From Candidatus Zhuqueibacterota bacterium (GTDB taxonomy: Bacteria; Zhuqueibacterota; Zhuqueibacteria; Zhuqueibacterales; Zhuqueibacteraceae): DNA of 64,000 nt. The translations under genes were made by a program, and so were the position numbers. The stretch is from positions 1 to 64,000 of the forward strand of contig JAKEEU010000065.1 in NCBI GenBank assembly GCA_022616415.1, read 5' to 3'. Position 1 is the first letter of the stretch; each line of letters opens with the position of its first letter. Shown here one piece after another: positions 51,185 through 61,352 of this stretch. The notes under the pieces are model-generated. The model saw nothing but the letters and a program-made list of their open reading frames with translations. It was not told the DNA's origin and ran no database searches.

Positions 51185-53638
51185 ATGTTCAAAAACTATC
51201 TCAAAATCGCTTTGCGAAATCTGCTGCAGCACAAAGGTTATTCTTTCATCAACATCGCCGGGCTGGCCGTAGGCATGGCCTGCTGCATTCTCATCCTGTT
51301 GTTTGTGCAGGATGAATTGCGCTATGACAGCCATCATGCCAATGCGGAGCGTATTTTCCGGGTGGAGATGAGCAATACCGGGGACGGCAAAATGGAAGAA
51401 AAAGCCAGCGTCGCCTACCCGGCCGGCCCAACACTAAAAGCGGAATTCCCGGAAGTACTGGAAGCCGCGCGCCTATACAAAGCCTTCCAGAGCAACCCGA
51501 CGATCCGCTATGGGGATAATCTTTATTACGAAGAAAATTTCTTCTTTGCCGACTCCACCATTTTCAACGTCTTCAGCTTTGAATTTGTAAGCGGCAATCC
51601 GCAGAGGGCGCTTCATGAGCCCAACACCATTGTCATCAGCGAAAACCTGGTCAGGAAATATTTCGCCAACGCCAATTCTCCCGCCGGGTATGATGATCCG
51701 GTGGGAAAAGTGATCCACCTCAACTTGTGGGAATTAGAAGACGTGCCCTTCAAAATTACCGCAGTTTGCAGATCCTGGCCGAAAACCTCGCATTTTGAGT
51801 GGGACCTGTTAGCCAGTTTTGCCAACTATCATCAAAGCGCCGGCGGCGGCGACCATTCAGTAAGCTGGTATTGGGAGGTTTTTTGGACCTACATTCTGCT
51901 GCCCGATGCAGCTCACGCTCCCGCATTAGCCCAAAAACTTCCCGACTTTGTGGATAAACACTATCCCGATGTCATCAAAAAAGATATTCGGCTCAGCTTG
52001 CGGCCCCTGACCGCTATTCATCTTCATTCCGACCGTATTTACGAAATTGCCCCGAACAGCAACATTGCCTATGTCTATATATTTGCCACGGCTGCCATCG
52101 CCGTACTGCTGTTGGCTTGCGTCAATTTTGTGAATCTATCGACTGCCCGCTCAACAAAGCGCGCCCGCGAGATCGGCATGAGGAAAGTGCTGGGCGCCGG
52201 GAGACCGCAGCTTATCGGCCAGTTTCTGGGCGAAGCGGTTTTAACCTGCATCGCCGCCCTGTTGATCGCCCTTATCCAGGTTGAGCTCTTGCTGCCTTTA
52301 TTCAACGATGTATCCGGAAAAACCCTTACACTCAGCGATCCCGGCAGTTTAAATATTGCCCTGATATTAGCCGGATTTACCTTCCTGATCAGCATTTTGG
52401 CGGGAAGTTATCCCGTGCTTTTTCTTTCCGCTTTTCAGCCCGTCAAAGCGTTGAAGGGAATTTCCTTCCGGCAGTCGGGGAGGGGAAGTAGAGGAGGGGT
52501 AAGAAAAATTTTGGTGATTTTACAGTTTTCAACCACCATTGTGCTGTTGATCGGCGCCTTTATCATCAGCAATCAACTGGAGTTTATCCGCAAAAAAGAT
52601 TTGGGGTTCAACAAAAACCAAATTGTGCTGATCCCGGTGCGGGGCACCAACGCCCAGGCCAACTTTCAAACCTTTCGCCATGAGCTAACGCAGCACCCCG
52701 CGGTTCTGGAAGCAACCCATATCAACCATATCCTGGGAGAAACGATTCCGGCAGAATCGCTGTTGCCGCACGGAAAACAGCTTAATGAGCCACTGCGGAT
52801 TCCCCGGCTTTCGGTAGATTTCGGGTTTTTGAATACCTTTGATATCGAGCTCATAGCCGGGCGGGATTTTTCAGAGGAATTTGCCACCGATCGCGGGGAG
52901 GCTGTGATATTGAATGAAGCCGCCGTCAAACAAATCGGCTGGTCCCTGAACGATCCGCAGAATTCGCCCATCGGCAAGCAGGTCGATCTTGGCGATCACA
53001 ACCGCAGAACCTATACGGTGATCGGGGTCGTGAAAGACTTTCATCATGCCTCGCTTCACCATCCGCTGGAACCCCTGGCGCTGCGGATGATGTTCCGCTA
53101 TCCCGGTTTTATCGCCGCGAAACTGAGCGCAAATGATATCAGCGGCGGGATGGGCTTTATCCGCCAAAAATGGCAGGAGAGCGATCCCAACCAGGCGCTG
53201 GTTTATTCTTTTGCCGATGATGAATTTGACAAACGCTACAAAGCGGAAGATCGCCTGGCAGCCGTGGTCAGCTACTTTTCAGCTTTTGCGGTGCTGATCG
53301 CCTGCCTGGGCTTGTTTGGCCTGGCCGCCTTTACCGCGGAGCAGCGCACCAAAGAAATCGGCGTGCGCAAAGTATTGGGCGCATCGGTGTTACAACTCGT
53401 CGCGTTGCTGTCGAAAGAATTCTCCCGGCTGGTGATTATTGCGGTTTTGATCGCCGCGCCAATTGGTTATTTCGTCATGAATAAATGGCTTGAAGATTTT
53501 GCTTATCGCGTCAACGTGGATTGGTGGGTGTTCGTTCTTGCCGGCGGACTGGCACTGTTCATCGCATTATTGACGGTGAGTACGCAAGCGATCAAAGCGG
53601 CGCTGGCGAATCCGGTTGAAGCATTGCGATATGAGTAA
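51185..53638 (+). CDS. FtsX/MacB-type orphan permease 5 of 9
   Basis: 817 residues, the longest of the array; AAAGGAGACAAT before ATG. Motifs: K-Y-F-A-N-A-N-S-P-A-G-Y-D-D-P-V-G-K, a longer loop than in the sisters; F-V-N-L-S-T-A-R-S-T-K-R-A-R-E-I-G-M-R-K-V-L-G-A; K-E-I-G-V-R-K-V-L-G-A. A polar insert (Q-S-G-R-G-S-R-G-G-V) sits before TM5 near residue 434. Second half follows the common plan. Confidence 0.92.
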   Translation: MFKNYLKIALRNLLQHKGYSFINIAGLAVGMACCILILLFVQDELRYDSHHANAERIFRVEMSNTGDGKMEEKASVAYPAGPTLKAEFPEVLEAARLYKAFQSNPTIRYGDNLYYEENFFFADSTIFNVFSFEFVSGNPQRALHEPNTIVISENLVRKYFANANSPAGYDDPVGKVIHLNLWELEDVPFKITAVCRSWPKTSHFEWDLLASFANYHQSAGGGDHSVSWYWEVFWTYILLPDAAHAPALAQKLPDFVDKHYPDVIKKDIRLSLRPLTAIHLHSDRIYEIAPNSNIAYVYIFATAAIAVLLLACVNFVNLSTARSTKRAREIGMRKVLGAGRPQLIGQFLGEAVLTCIAALLIALIQVELLLPLFNDVSGKTLTLSDPGSLNIALILAGFTFLISILAGSYPVLFLSAFQPVKALKGISFRQSGRGSRGGVRKILVILQFSTTIVLLIGAFIISNQLEFIRKKDLGFNKNQIVLIPVRGTNAQANFQTFRHELTQHPAVLEATHINHILGETIPAESLLPHGKQLNEPLRIPRLSVDFGFLNTFDIELIAGRDFSEEFATDRGEAVILNEAAVKQIGWSLNDPQNSPIGKQVDLGDHNRRTYTVIGVVKDFHHASLHHPLEPLALRMMFRYPGFIAAKLSANDISGGMGFIRQKWQESDPNQALVYSFADDEFDKRYKAEDRLAAVVSYFSAFAVLIACLGLFGLAAFTAEQRTKEIGVRKVLGASVLQLVALLSKEFSRLVIIAVLIAAPIGYFVMNKWLEDFAYRVNVDWWVFVLAGGLALFIALLTVSTQAIKAALANPVEALRYE

Positions 53639-53639
53639 T

Positions 53640-53716
53640 AAAACGTAAAACGTGTTGCGTAATGTGTAATCCATAATGCGTAATTTTACGAATTACGTTT
53701 TACGAATTACGTTTTA
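53640..53716. repeat. ACGTAAT-word hairpin spacer before permease 6
   Basis: AAACGTAAAACGTGTTGCGTAA left; ATTACGTTTTACGAATTACG right. The same words are at 11285-11327 and 58778-58848. Confidence 0.85.
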
Positions 53717-53731
53717 CCAAAGGAGATCATC

Positions 53732-56110
53732 ATGTTCACAAACTATATCAAAACGAGCTGGCGCAGCCTGTTGAAGCACCGGCTTTTTACCGTCATCAAC
53801 TTGTTGGGGCTTGCGCTCGGCTTGACGGTGACGATTCTGATTCTCACGTATGTGCATGCCGAGCTGACTCGCGATAATTTCCATGCCAACGGCGGTCAAA
53901 TCTATCGCGTCATCCGCCAGGCCGAAGTCAATGCCAATGAATATCGCATCGGCATTACCTCGGCGCCTTTCGGCCCGGCGTTGAAGAATGATTTTCCCGC
54001 GAGCATCACCGATTTCGTGCGGGTCATGCCCGATGAGGGCTTGGTGGCGCACGAGCAGCGCGCGTTCATGGAGAAGAAATTTTTTCTGGCCGACAAAAAC
54101 TTTTTTGAAATATTTTCTTTTCCGCTGGCCAAAGGCGATCCGGCCACCGTGCTCGCCAATCCCAATTCCGTCGTGCTCACGGCGGAGATGGCAAAAAAAT
54201 ATTTCGGCGAAACCGATCCCCTCGGCAAAACACTCACGCTGGATAACCGCGACGAGTTCATGGTCACCGGCGTGCTCGCCGAAAACCAGCTCCGCTCTCA
54301 TCTCGATTTTGACTTTGTCGCCGGCCTCGAAGTTTACCGCGATCGCGATTGGTACAACGATTGGTGGGGAAACACGTTGTTTACGTACGTCCGCATCTCC
54401 AGCCGCGAGGACGCCCGCCAAGTGGAAGCCGGGCTTGCTGCATTTATCGACAAATATCTTGGCGAAGATTTCAAACGCAACGGCGCGCGCGTCGATCCCA
54501 AATTGCAACCGCTGGCGGAAATTTATTTTCAAAAGGACATTCGGTATGATCCGGCTTTGCACGGCGACAAGAATGCTGTTTACCTGTTCTGCGCCATCGC
54601 CGCGTTCATTTTGATGCTCGCCTGCATCAATTATATGAATCTGACAACGGCGCGCGCCGGCCGCCGCGCCCGAGAAATCGGCGTCCGCAAAGCGCTCGGC
54701 GCGCACCGCGCGAAGCTCGTCCTGCAATTCTTTGCGGAATCTTTGCTGCTGACCGCGAGCGCCATCCTGTTGGCTTTGGCGGGAATCGAGCTGCTGCTGC
54801 CGTATTTAAATTCCACCTTCGGGCTCGAATTGTCGATCGCGCTCACGCATCCGGCGGTTTTGGCGTTGCTGCTGACTTTGCTGCTGGTGGTTTCGGCTCT
54901 CGCCAGCAGCTATCCGGCGTTGCTCCTGTCATCCTTCAAGCCGGTGACCGTGCTCAAGAGCCAGACCGGCGTGAGAGTACAGGGCATTTCGGTTCGAAAA
55001 GCGCTGGTGGTTTTTCAATTCTGCGTCGCCATCGCCTTGATCATCGGCACGCTGGTGATCGGCCGCCAGCTTGATTACATGCGCAACAAACAATTGGGTT
55101 TTGATGAAGTGCACGTGGTTTTGGCGCCGATGAACAATCGCGAAATGCGGAACCGGCAGGAAGATTTTGTGGCGCGCGTGCGCGCGACCCCCGGCGTGAT
55201 CAGCGCTTCGGCGATGTCCGGCGAGCCTGGCGGTTTTCACGACACCATGTCCTTCGGCATCGAAGGCAGCGAGCGGAACTGGCGCATGCGCACCGTGTTT
55301 ACCGATCACGATTATGTCAGGACGCTGGGGATGAAAATCATTGCGGGCCGCGACTTTTCGCGCGCGTTCGGTACGGACGCGGAACAGGCGATTTTGCTCA
55401 ATGAAACCGCGGTGAAAATGCTGGGCTGGAGCAACGAGCAAGCGCTTGGCAAAACCATCCGCAACATCATGCTCGACACCACGCGCAGCCAGGTTGTCGG
55501 CGTCATCGGCGATTATCATTTTTCTTCATTGAAAGATGCGATCGAGCCGCTGGCCGTTGCCATTCGGCCGTGGCGGGCCACGTTCGCCTTCAAAATCGAA
55601 TCTCGCGATTTGCAGAAAACGCTGGCAGCGCTCGAACAGCAGTGGAAAGATTTCTCGCCGGCTTTTCCGTTTGAGTTTTCCTTTTTGGACGAGTCGCTGG
55701 ATCAGCTTTATCGCCATGAACAAAGAGAGTCGACGCTTTTCCGACTCTTCGGCTTTCTGGCGATTTTCATTGCCTGTTTGGGATTGTTCGGTCTGGCGGC
55801 TTTCGCGGCGGAGCAACGCGGCAGAGAAATCGGCATCCGCAAAGTTTTGGGCGCCAGCATTGCCAGCGTCACCGGCCTGCTGTCGCGGGAATTTGTCAAG
55901 CTGGTGCTGCTGGCCAACGTCATTGCCTGGCCGGTGGCTTACTTTGCCATGAACAAATGGCTCGAAAATTTTGCCTATCGCGTCAGCCTCGACTGGTGGC
56001 TGTTTGCATTAGCCGGCGGGCTGGCGTTGGTAATTGCGCTGCTGACGGTGAGCACGCAAGCGATTCGAGCTGCGCTGGCGAATCCGGTAGAAACGCTGCG
56101 CTATGAGTGA
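53732..56110 (+). CDS. FtsX/MacB-type orphan permease 6 of 9
   Basis: 792 residues; AAAGGAGATCATC before ATG. It is the most divergent at the N-terminus (F-T-N-Y-I-K-T-S-W-R-S-L-L-K-H-R and L-G-L-A-L-G-L-T-V-T-I-L-I-L-T-Y), lacking the Cys pair of the others in TM1. Motifs: K-Y-F-G-E-T-D-P-L-G-K, Y-M-N-L-T-T-A-R-A-G-R-R-A-R-E-I-G-V-R-K-A-L-G-A, and R-E-I-G-I-R-K-V-L-G-A. The end is A-I-R-A-A-L-A-N-P-V-E-T-L-R-Y-E. Confidence 0.92.
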   Translation: MFTNYIKTSWRSLLKHRLFTVINLLGLALGLTVTILILTYVHAELTRDNFHANGGQIYRVIRQAEVNANEYRIGITSAPFGPALKNDFPASITDFVRVMPDEGLVAHEQRAFMEKKFFLADKNFFEIFSFPLAKGDPATVLANPNSVVLTAEMAKKYFGETDPLGKTLTLDNRDEFMVTGVLAENQLRSHLDFDFVAGLEVYRDRDWYNDWWGNTLFTYVRISSREDARQVEAGLAAFIDKYLGEDFKRNGARVDPKLQPLAEIYFQKDIRYDPALHGDKNAVYLFCAIAAFILMLACINYMNLTTARAGRRAREIGVRKALGAHRAKLVLQFFAESLLLTASAILLALAGIELLLPYLNSTFGLELSIALTHPAVLALLLTLLLVVSALASSYPALLLSSFKPVTVLKSQTGVRVQGISVRKALVVFQFCVAIALIIGTLVIGRQLDYMRNKQLGFDEVHVVLAPMNNREMRNRQEDFVARVRATPGVISASAMSGEPGGFHDTMSFGIEGSERNWRMRTVFTDHDYVRTLGMKIIAGRDFSRAFGTDAEQAILLNETAVKMLGWSNEQALGKTIRNIMLDTTRSQVVGVIGDYHFSSLKDAIEPLAVAIRPWRATFAFKIESRDLQKTLAALEQQWKDFSPAFPFEFSFLDESLDQLYRHEQRESTLFRLFGFLAIFIACLGLFGLAAFAAEQRGREIGIRKVLGASIASVTGLLSREFVKLVLLANVIAWPVAYFAMNKWLENFAYRVSLDWWLFALAGGLALVIALLTVSTQAIRAALANPVETLRYE

Positions 56111-56203
56111 AGAAGTAATCAGTAACCAGTGATCAGTGTTCAGTCAACTGGTTACTGATAACTGAATACTGATAACTGAATACCGATGACTGAATACTGG
56201 AGT
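56111..56203. repeat. CAGT-word hairpin spacer before permease 7
   Basis: AGTAATCAGTAACCAGTGAT left; GGTTACTGATAACTGAATAC and further ACTGAATAC words right. Confidence 0.85.
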
Positions 56204-56208
56204 CAACC

Positions 56209-58608
56209 ATGCTCAAAAACTACCTTCTCATCGCTCTTCGAACGATTTTGAAGCACAAAGCGTTTTCGGCGATCAACCTCTTTGGGTTGGCCGTTGGGAT
56301 CGCGTGCTTCGTCGTCATCATGCTTTATGTACAGGACGAGCTGGCGTATGACAGCTTCCATGCGGACGCGGACAGGATTTATCGCGTCGTCAAGGATTTC
56401 GTGAACGATGACGGATCGAAAGTACCGGATGCGACCACTCCACCCGGCCTCATGCCGGCGATGGCGCGGGAGATTCCCGAAATCGAACAAGCGGTGCGCA
56501 TCTTTCCTTCGTGGGGATACAAGCCGTTGCTGACGTATGGAGAAAAAACCTTCTACGAAGAGCGCTTTTTGCGGGTGGACAGCACCTTCTTTGAGATTTT
56601 TTCTTTTCCCTTCGTGCGCGGCGAGGCGAAATCGGCTTTTGCCCAACCCTTGTCCATCGTGCTCACGCAGAGTTTGGCAAAAAAATATTTTGGCGACGAG
56701 GACCCGATGGGTAAAACCCTGGTCTTCGAGCGAAGACATCCGTTGCAGGTCAGCGGCATTCTCGAAGATGTTCCGGCGCAATCGCATTTCAAGTTTGATT
56801 TTCTGATCTCCATTCGCTCATTGAGCCAGGATTTTCAAAGCGGTTACCAGATGGATACGATTTGGGGTTGGTACAATTTCTACACCTATATCAAAATCAA
56901 GCCTAATACCGCCATCGCATCCGTCGAGCCAAAAATCCAGAAAGTGTTCAAAGCCAACCAACCACAAAACGACAACGTGTTTTACACCCAGCCGTTGGCA
57001 GGCCTCGATGGCATCCACCTGACTTCACACCTCAAATGGGAGCTTGAACCCAATAGCGACAACCTTTACATCTACGTCTTTCTGACCATTGCGCTCTTCG
57101 TTATTTTCATCGCTGGCATCAATTACGTCAACTTGACCACAGCCAAATCTGCCCTGCGGGCGAGAGAAGTCGGCTTGCGCAAAGTCGTCGGTGCTTTCCG
57201 GAACAGCCTGGTTTTGCAATTTTTATCGGAATCCGTGCTGATGGCGATTCTGGCCGCTTTGGCAGCGATTGCACTGTCAGAAGTTGGCTTGCCATTTTTC
57301 AATACGATCACTCAGAAAGAACTTTCTCTTTTTTCCTCCGATAGCCGGGCCATCTGGTTGCTGGTTGCCGCCACCACGCTTGTGTTGGGAGTAACCGCCG
57401 GCTTGTATCCGGCATTTTATCTTTCATCATTTCAACCGATTTCGGTTCTCAAAAAATTGCGCACCACCGGAAAATCATGGTTTGATCTGCGCAAAGCCTT
57501 GGTGGTGTTCCAATTCACGCTGTCCGTGATTTTGATCGTCGGAATCATCGTGATTCAAAAACAGATGGGCTTCATCCAGGCGGTCAAATTGGGTTTTGAC
57601 AAAGATCAAGTCGCCGTCATTCGTAACGTCGGCGCTTTGCCCAATCGCGGCGAGGCTGTACGCGCGGCGCTGGCCCAAATTACCGGCGTGAAAAACGTCG
57701 CCTCTTGCGATGGCATGATCGGCGGCCAAAATTGGACGAACAGCTTGCGCATGAAAGGCTCCAACAATTCGCAGTTGGTGAATTTTCTGAGCGTAGGCTA
57801 TGATTTTCTCGAAACGTTGGGCATCGAGCTGAAAGAAGGCCGCGATTTCTCGCCGGAATTTCCAGCGGATACGAATGACGCGATTATATTGAATGAAACC
57901 GCAGTAAAACAACTCGGCGTGCCGGAGCCGGTGCTGGGACAACAGATCGTTTGGGCAGAAGACCAAGACACCACCTACTACGCCAAGGTCATCGGTGTGG
58001 TGAAGGATTTTCACTTCACCTCGCTGCGCCTGGAAATCAAGCCTTTCGCATTCGTGATTACGCCGTCGCGCACCTGGCTGTTTGCTCTCAAAATGTCGGG
58101 CCAGAATCTTCGGCAAACGCTCGCGCAAATCGAGTCGACCTGGTCGAGCCTGGTTCCGGGCCGCCCGTTCGATTATTACTTTTTGGATGAAAGCCTCGAC
58201 AAGCTCTATCGTTCCGAGCAAAATTTCCGCACGGTCTTTTCCGCGATGACGCTGTTGAGCGTGATCATTGCGTGTTTGGGCTTGTTCGGCCTGGCCGCTT
58301 TTACGGCAGAACAGCGCACGAAGGAAATCGGTATTCGCAAAGTGTTGGGCGCCACCGTGTCGGGCGTCACTGTGCTGCTCTCCAAAGATTTTGCCAAGCT
58401 GGTGATGATCGCCTACGTGATTGCCTGCCCGATTGCCTGGTATGCCATGCAAAAATGGCTGCAAGGTTTTGCTTATCGCATCGACATGGGCTGGTGGGTT
58501 TTTGCGCTCGCCGGCGGGCTGGCGCTCGCCATCGCGCTGTTCACCGTGAGCACGCAGGCGATCAAAGCGGCGCTGGCGAATCCGGTCGATTCGTTGAGGT
58601 ATGAATGA
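56209..58608 (+). CDS. FtsX/MacB-type orphan permease 7 of 9
   Basis: 799 residues; CTGGAGTCAACC before ATG. Motifs: K-Y-F-G-D-E-D-P-M-G-K, Y-V-N-L-T-T-A-K-S-A-L-R-A-R-E-V-G-L-R-K-V-V-G-A, and K-E-I-G-I-R-K-V-L-G-A. TM1 has a single Cys. The first periplasmic domain ends in the helix V-E-P-K-I-Q-K-V-F-K-A-N. The last residues are V-D-S-L-R-Y-E, not V-E-A. Confidence 0.92.
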   Translation: MLKNYLLIALRTILKHKAFSAINLFGLAVGIACFVVIMLYVQDELAYDSFHADADRIYRVVKDFVNDDGSKVPDATTPPGLMPAMAREIPEIEQAVRIFPSWGYKPLLTYGEKTFYEERFLRVDSTFFEIFSFPFVRGEAKSAFAQPLSIVLTQSLAKKYFGDEDPMGKTLVFERRHPLQVSGILEDVPAQSHFKFDFLISIRSLSQDFQSGYQMDTIWGWYNFYTYIKIKPNTAIASVEPKIQKVFKANQPQNDNVFYTQPLAGLDGIHLTSHLKWELEPNSDNLYIYVFLTIALFVIFIAGINYVNLTTAKSALRAREVGLRKVVGAFRNSLVLQFLSESVLMAILAALAAIALSEVGLPFFNTITQKELSLFSSDSRAIWLLVAATTLVLGVTAGLYPAFYLSSFQPISVLKKLRTTGKSWFDLRKALVVFQFTLSVILIVGIIVIQKQMGFIQAVKLGFDKDQVAVIRNVGALPNRGEAVRAALAQITGVKNVASCDGMIGGQNWTNSLRMKGSNNSQLVNFLSVGYDFLETLGIELKEGRDFSPEFPADTNDAIILNETAVKQLGVPEPVLGQQIVWAEDQDTTYYAKVIGVVKDFHFTSLRLEIKPFAFVITPSRTWLFALKMSGQNLRQTLAQIESTWSSLVPGRPFDYYFLDESLDKLYRSEQNFRTVFSAMTLLSVIIACLGLFGLAAFTAEQRTKEIGIRKVLGATVSGVTVLLSKDFAKLVMIAYVIACPIAWYAMQKWLQGFAYRIDMGWWVFALAGGLALAIALFTVSTQAIKAALANPVDSLRYE

Positions 58609-58868
58609 GCGGAGAGCAGAGGGCATGGAGCAGAGGGCGGAGGGCCGAGGGTGAAGAGACTCTCGGCTCTATGCCCTCCGCTCTAAGCCCTCAGCCCTCT
58701 GCCTAAGAACCTCCCGCGTGACCTAAGAACAGGCGGCCCACTCCTCGGGTCGCCTGTTCGCCTTGCGATGAGCAATAAAATGTGTGCGTAAAAAGTATTA
58801 CGTTTTACGCGTCACGTTTTACGCCTTGCGTTTCACGAATTACGTTTTAGTTTACCACAGGAGCTGTC
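58609..58868. repeat. composite spacer: GCAGAGGGC words, hairpin, ACGTAAT words
   Basis: About 58609-58710 repeats GCAGAGGGC and its complement GCCCTCTGC. A separate hairpin GAACAGGCG...CGCCTGTTC is at 58727-58759. About 58778-58848 is ACGTAAT/TTACGTTTT words. It is the longest spacer of the array and joins two of the word families. Confidence 0.85.
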
Positions 58869-61277
58869 ATGCTCAAAAATTACTTCAAAGTCGCCGTCAA
58901 CAATCTGCTCAAAAACAAAGCCCACACCTTCATCAATATTGCCGGTTTGGCCATCGGCTTTGCTTGTTGCATGGCCATTCTGCTCTATGTGGCGCAAGAA
59001 CTGAGCTACGATCGCCATCACCAGGATCTCGACCGGCTTTATCGCGTGGCGATCATGAAAGACGTGAAGGGGCTGAATCGCGGGCAGGCCAGCGTGCCGT
59101 TCCCCACTGCGGACGTGCTGCTGAAAGATTTTCCGGAGATCGCGCAAGCCGGACGGGTGGTGGAGCTGTTTCAGCAGGACCCGGTCGTGAAAGTGGGGGA
59201 GGAGCTTTTCATCGAGACACGTTTTTATTTTGCCGAGCCAAGCTTGTTCGACGTGCTGACGATTCCGTTCGTGAAAGGCGATGCCAAAACCGCGCTCAGC
59301 CAACCCAACTCCATCGTGATCACCGAATCCATCGCGCAAAAATATTTCGGCACAACGGAAGCGCTGGGCCGGACTTTAACGATCAATCTCTCGCAAAGCA
59401 ATACCGACTACAAAATTACCGGCGTTTTGCAGGATTGTCCGGCCAACACGCATTTCAAATACGATTTGTTGGCTTCTTTGGAAAATTATTGGACGGCGAC
59501 CAATCCGCTTTTTCGCGAACGCTTGAAAAGCTGGTTTATGCTGGCGTTTTGGACTTATGTGAAGCTCACGCCGGGCGCTGAGGCAACGGAAGTTGAAACC
59601 AAGCTGGCGCAAGTGATCACGCAATATTTCCCACCCACCCGGCAGGATTCGCGGCTCTTTTTGCAGCCGGTCAAAGATATTCATTTGCGCTCCAGCCTCG
59701 ACAACGAATTGGAGCCGAATAGTGATATTCGTTACGTTTACATTTTTTCCGCCATTGCGCTGCTGGTGTTGGCGGTCGCGTGCATCAACTTCATGAATTT
59801 GACTACGGCCAAATCGCTGCACCGCGCCAAAGAAGTCGGGCTGCGCAAAGTTCTCGGCGCCGTGCGGCCGCAGCTCGTCAAACAGTTTTTGTTCGAATCG
59901 ATTTTGGCTACAGCCGCGGCGGTTTTAATCGCGCTCGGCTTGATCGAGCTGGCGCTCGGCCGCTTGAACGCTTTAACCGGGGCCGCATTGCCGGCAAACT
60001 ATATGGATATTCGATTCATTCCAGCCGTGCTCGCGCTGACTTTGATCGTCGGCGTTGCCGCCGGACTTTATCCGGCATTTTTTCTTTCTTCCTTTCAGCC
60101 GGTCAAAACTTTGAAAGGAGTTTTTGGGCGATCGGCGCAAGGCCGGAGCGTACGCATGGGATTGGCCGTCGTGCAGATGGGGATTGCCGTCGTTCTGCTC
60201 GTCGGCATCTTGACTATTTGGCGGCAATTGGATTTCATTCAAAACAAAAAGCTCGGCTTCGCGAAGAATCAAATGCTGCTCATCAAAACCCCGGGAACGA
60301 AACTCTTCAACAATCAGGCCTACGAGACGTTCAAGCAACGGCTTTTGCAGCTTCCCCAAATGGCCGGCGTAACCAAGAACATACAGATTCCGGGAGAGGG
60401 CGCGGCGATACGCTCGGTTTATTTCAACAGCGTTGCCGCCGGCGAGAAATTAGCACTGCCGTATCTGTCGGTGGGGCACGATTTCGCCGCCACCTACGGC
60501 CTTGAAATCGTCGCCGGCCGCGACATTTCGAGCGCGTTTGCAAGCGACACCAATTCCGTTTATCTCGTCAACGAGACCGCGGCCAAACAATTCAATCTCA
60601 ATCCGACAGTCGGCCGGCAGATCGCCACCGGAGATGCCGGAGAGGCTCCGGGGCCGATCGTCGGCGTGGTGAAGGATTTTCACTACGCGCCGCTGCACGA
60701 GCCGATCGGGCCGTTGGTGATCGGATTATTCAATGTTCCCTTGACCAACATTTCGGTCAGATTGCAAACGGATCGCTTGGCGGCGGCGGTGGCTGAAATT
60801 CAGAAAATTTGGCGGGAATTTGAGCCTGACCGCGCGATGGAATTTTCATTTCTCGACGACGAGCTTGAGGCGGTTTACCGTTTCGAGAATCGTTTGGGCA
60901 AGATTGCCGGCATCTTTGCCGGCCTGGCTATTTTCGTCACCGGCTTGGGCCTGTTCGGCATGGCGCTCTATGCGGCGGAGCAAAGAATCAAGGAAATCGG
61001 CATTCGCAAAGTGTTGGGCGCCACCTCGGCCAACGTCGTCGCGCTGCTGTCAAAAGATTTTGTGAAGATCGTTTTGCTGGCCAATGCTCTCGCCTGGCCG
61101 GTGGCATGGCTGGCAATGCGCCGCTGGCTGCAAGATTTCGCCTACCGCGTGGACATTGATTGGTGGCTCTTCGCGCTTGCCGGTGGCTTGGTGCTCGTGG
61201 TCGCCTTGCTGACCGCCGGCGCGCAAGCTCTCAAGGCGGCGCTGGCGAATCCGGTGGAGGCGCTTCGCTACGAGTAA
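58869..61277 (+). CDS. FtsX/MacB-type orphan permease 8 of 9
   Basis: 802 residues; ACAGGAGCTGTC before ATG. Motifs: K-Y-F-G-T-T-E-A-L-G-R, with D-P-x-G-K changed; F-M-N-L-T-T-A-K-S-L-H-R-A-K-E-V-G-L-R-K-V-L-G-A; and K-E-I-G-I-R-K-V-L-G-A. TM1 reads A-C-C-M-A-I-L-L-Y-V-A-Q-E. The penultimate segment is T-A-G-A-Q-A-L-K-A-A-L-A-N-P-V-E-A, so the T-V-S-T-Q of the sisters is altered while the end stays the same. Confidence 0.92.
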   Translation: MLKNYFKVAVNNLLKNKAHTFINIAGLAIGFACCMAILLYVAQELSYDRHHQDLDRLYRVAIMKDVKGLNRGQASVPFPTADVLLKDFPEIAQAGRVVELFQQDPVVKVGEELFIETRFYFAEPSLFDVLTIPFVKGDAKTALSQPNSIVITESIAQKYFGTTEALGRTLTINLSQSNTDYKITGVLQDCPANTHFKYDLLASLENYWTATNPLFRERLKSWFMLAFWTYVKLTPGAEATEVETKLAQVITQYFPPTRQDSRLFLQPVKDIHLRSSLDNELEPNSDIRYVYIFSAIALLVLAVACINFMNLTTAKSLHRAKEVGLRKVLGAVRPQLVKQFLFESILATAAAVLIALGLIELALGRLNALTGAALPANYMDIRFIPAVLALTLIVGVAAGLYPAFFLSSFQPVKTLKGVFGRSAQGRSVRMGLAVVQMGIAVVLLVGILTIWRQLDFIQNKKLGFAKNQMLLIKTPGTKLFNNQAYETFKQRLLQLPQMAGVTKNIQIPGEGAAIRSVYFNSVAAGEKLALPYLSVGHDFAATYGLEIVAGRDISSAFASDTNSVYLVNETAAKQFNLNPTVGRQIATGDAGEAPGPIVGVVKDFHYAPLHEPIGPLVIGLFNVPLTNISVRLQTDRLAAAVAEIQKIWREFEPDRAMEFSFLDDELEAVYRFENRLGKIAGIFAGLAIFVTGLGLFGMALYAAEQRIKEIGIRKVLGATSANVVALLSKDFVKIVLLANALAWPVAWLAMRRWLQDFAYRVDIDWWLFALAGGLVLVVALLTAGAQALKAALANPVEALRYE

Positions 61278-61281
61278 AAAA

Positions 61282-61345
61282 AGTAACCAGTAACCAGTGA
61301 TCAGTATTCAGTAAACTGGTCACTGAGAACTGACATGAATACTGG
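61282..61345. repeat. CAGT-word hairpin spacer before permease 9
   Basis: GTAACCAGTAACCAGTGATC left, AACTGGTCACTGAGAACTG and GAATACTGGAG right. Confidence 0.85.
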
Positions 61346-61352
61346 AGTCAAC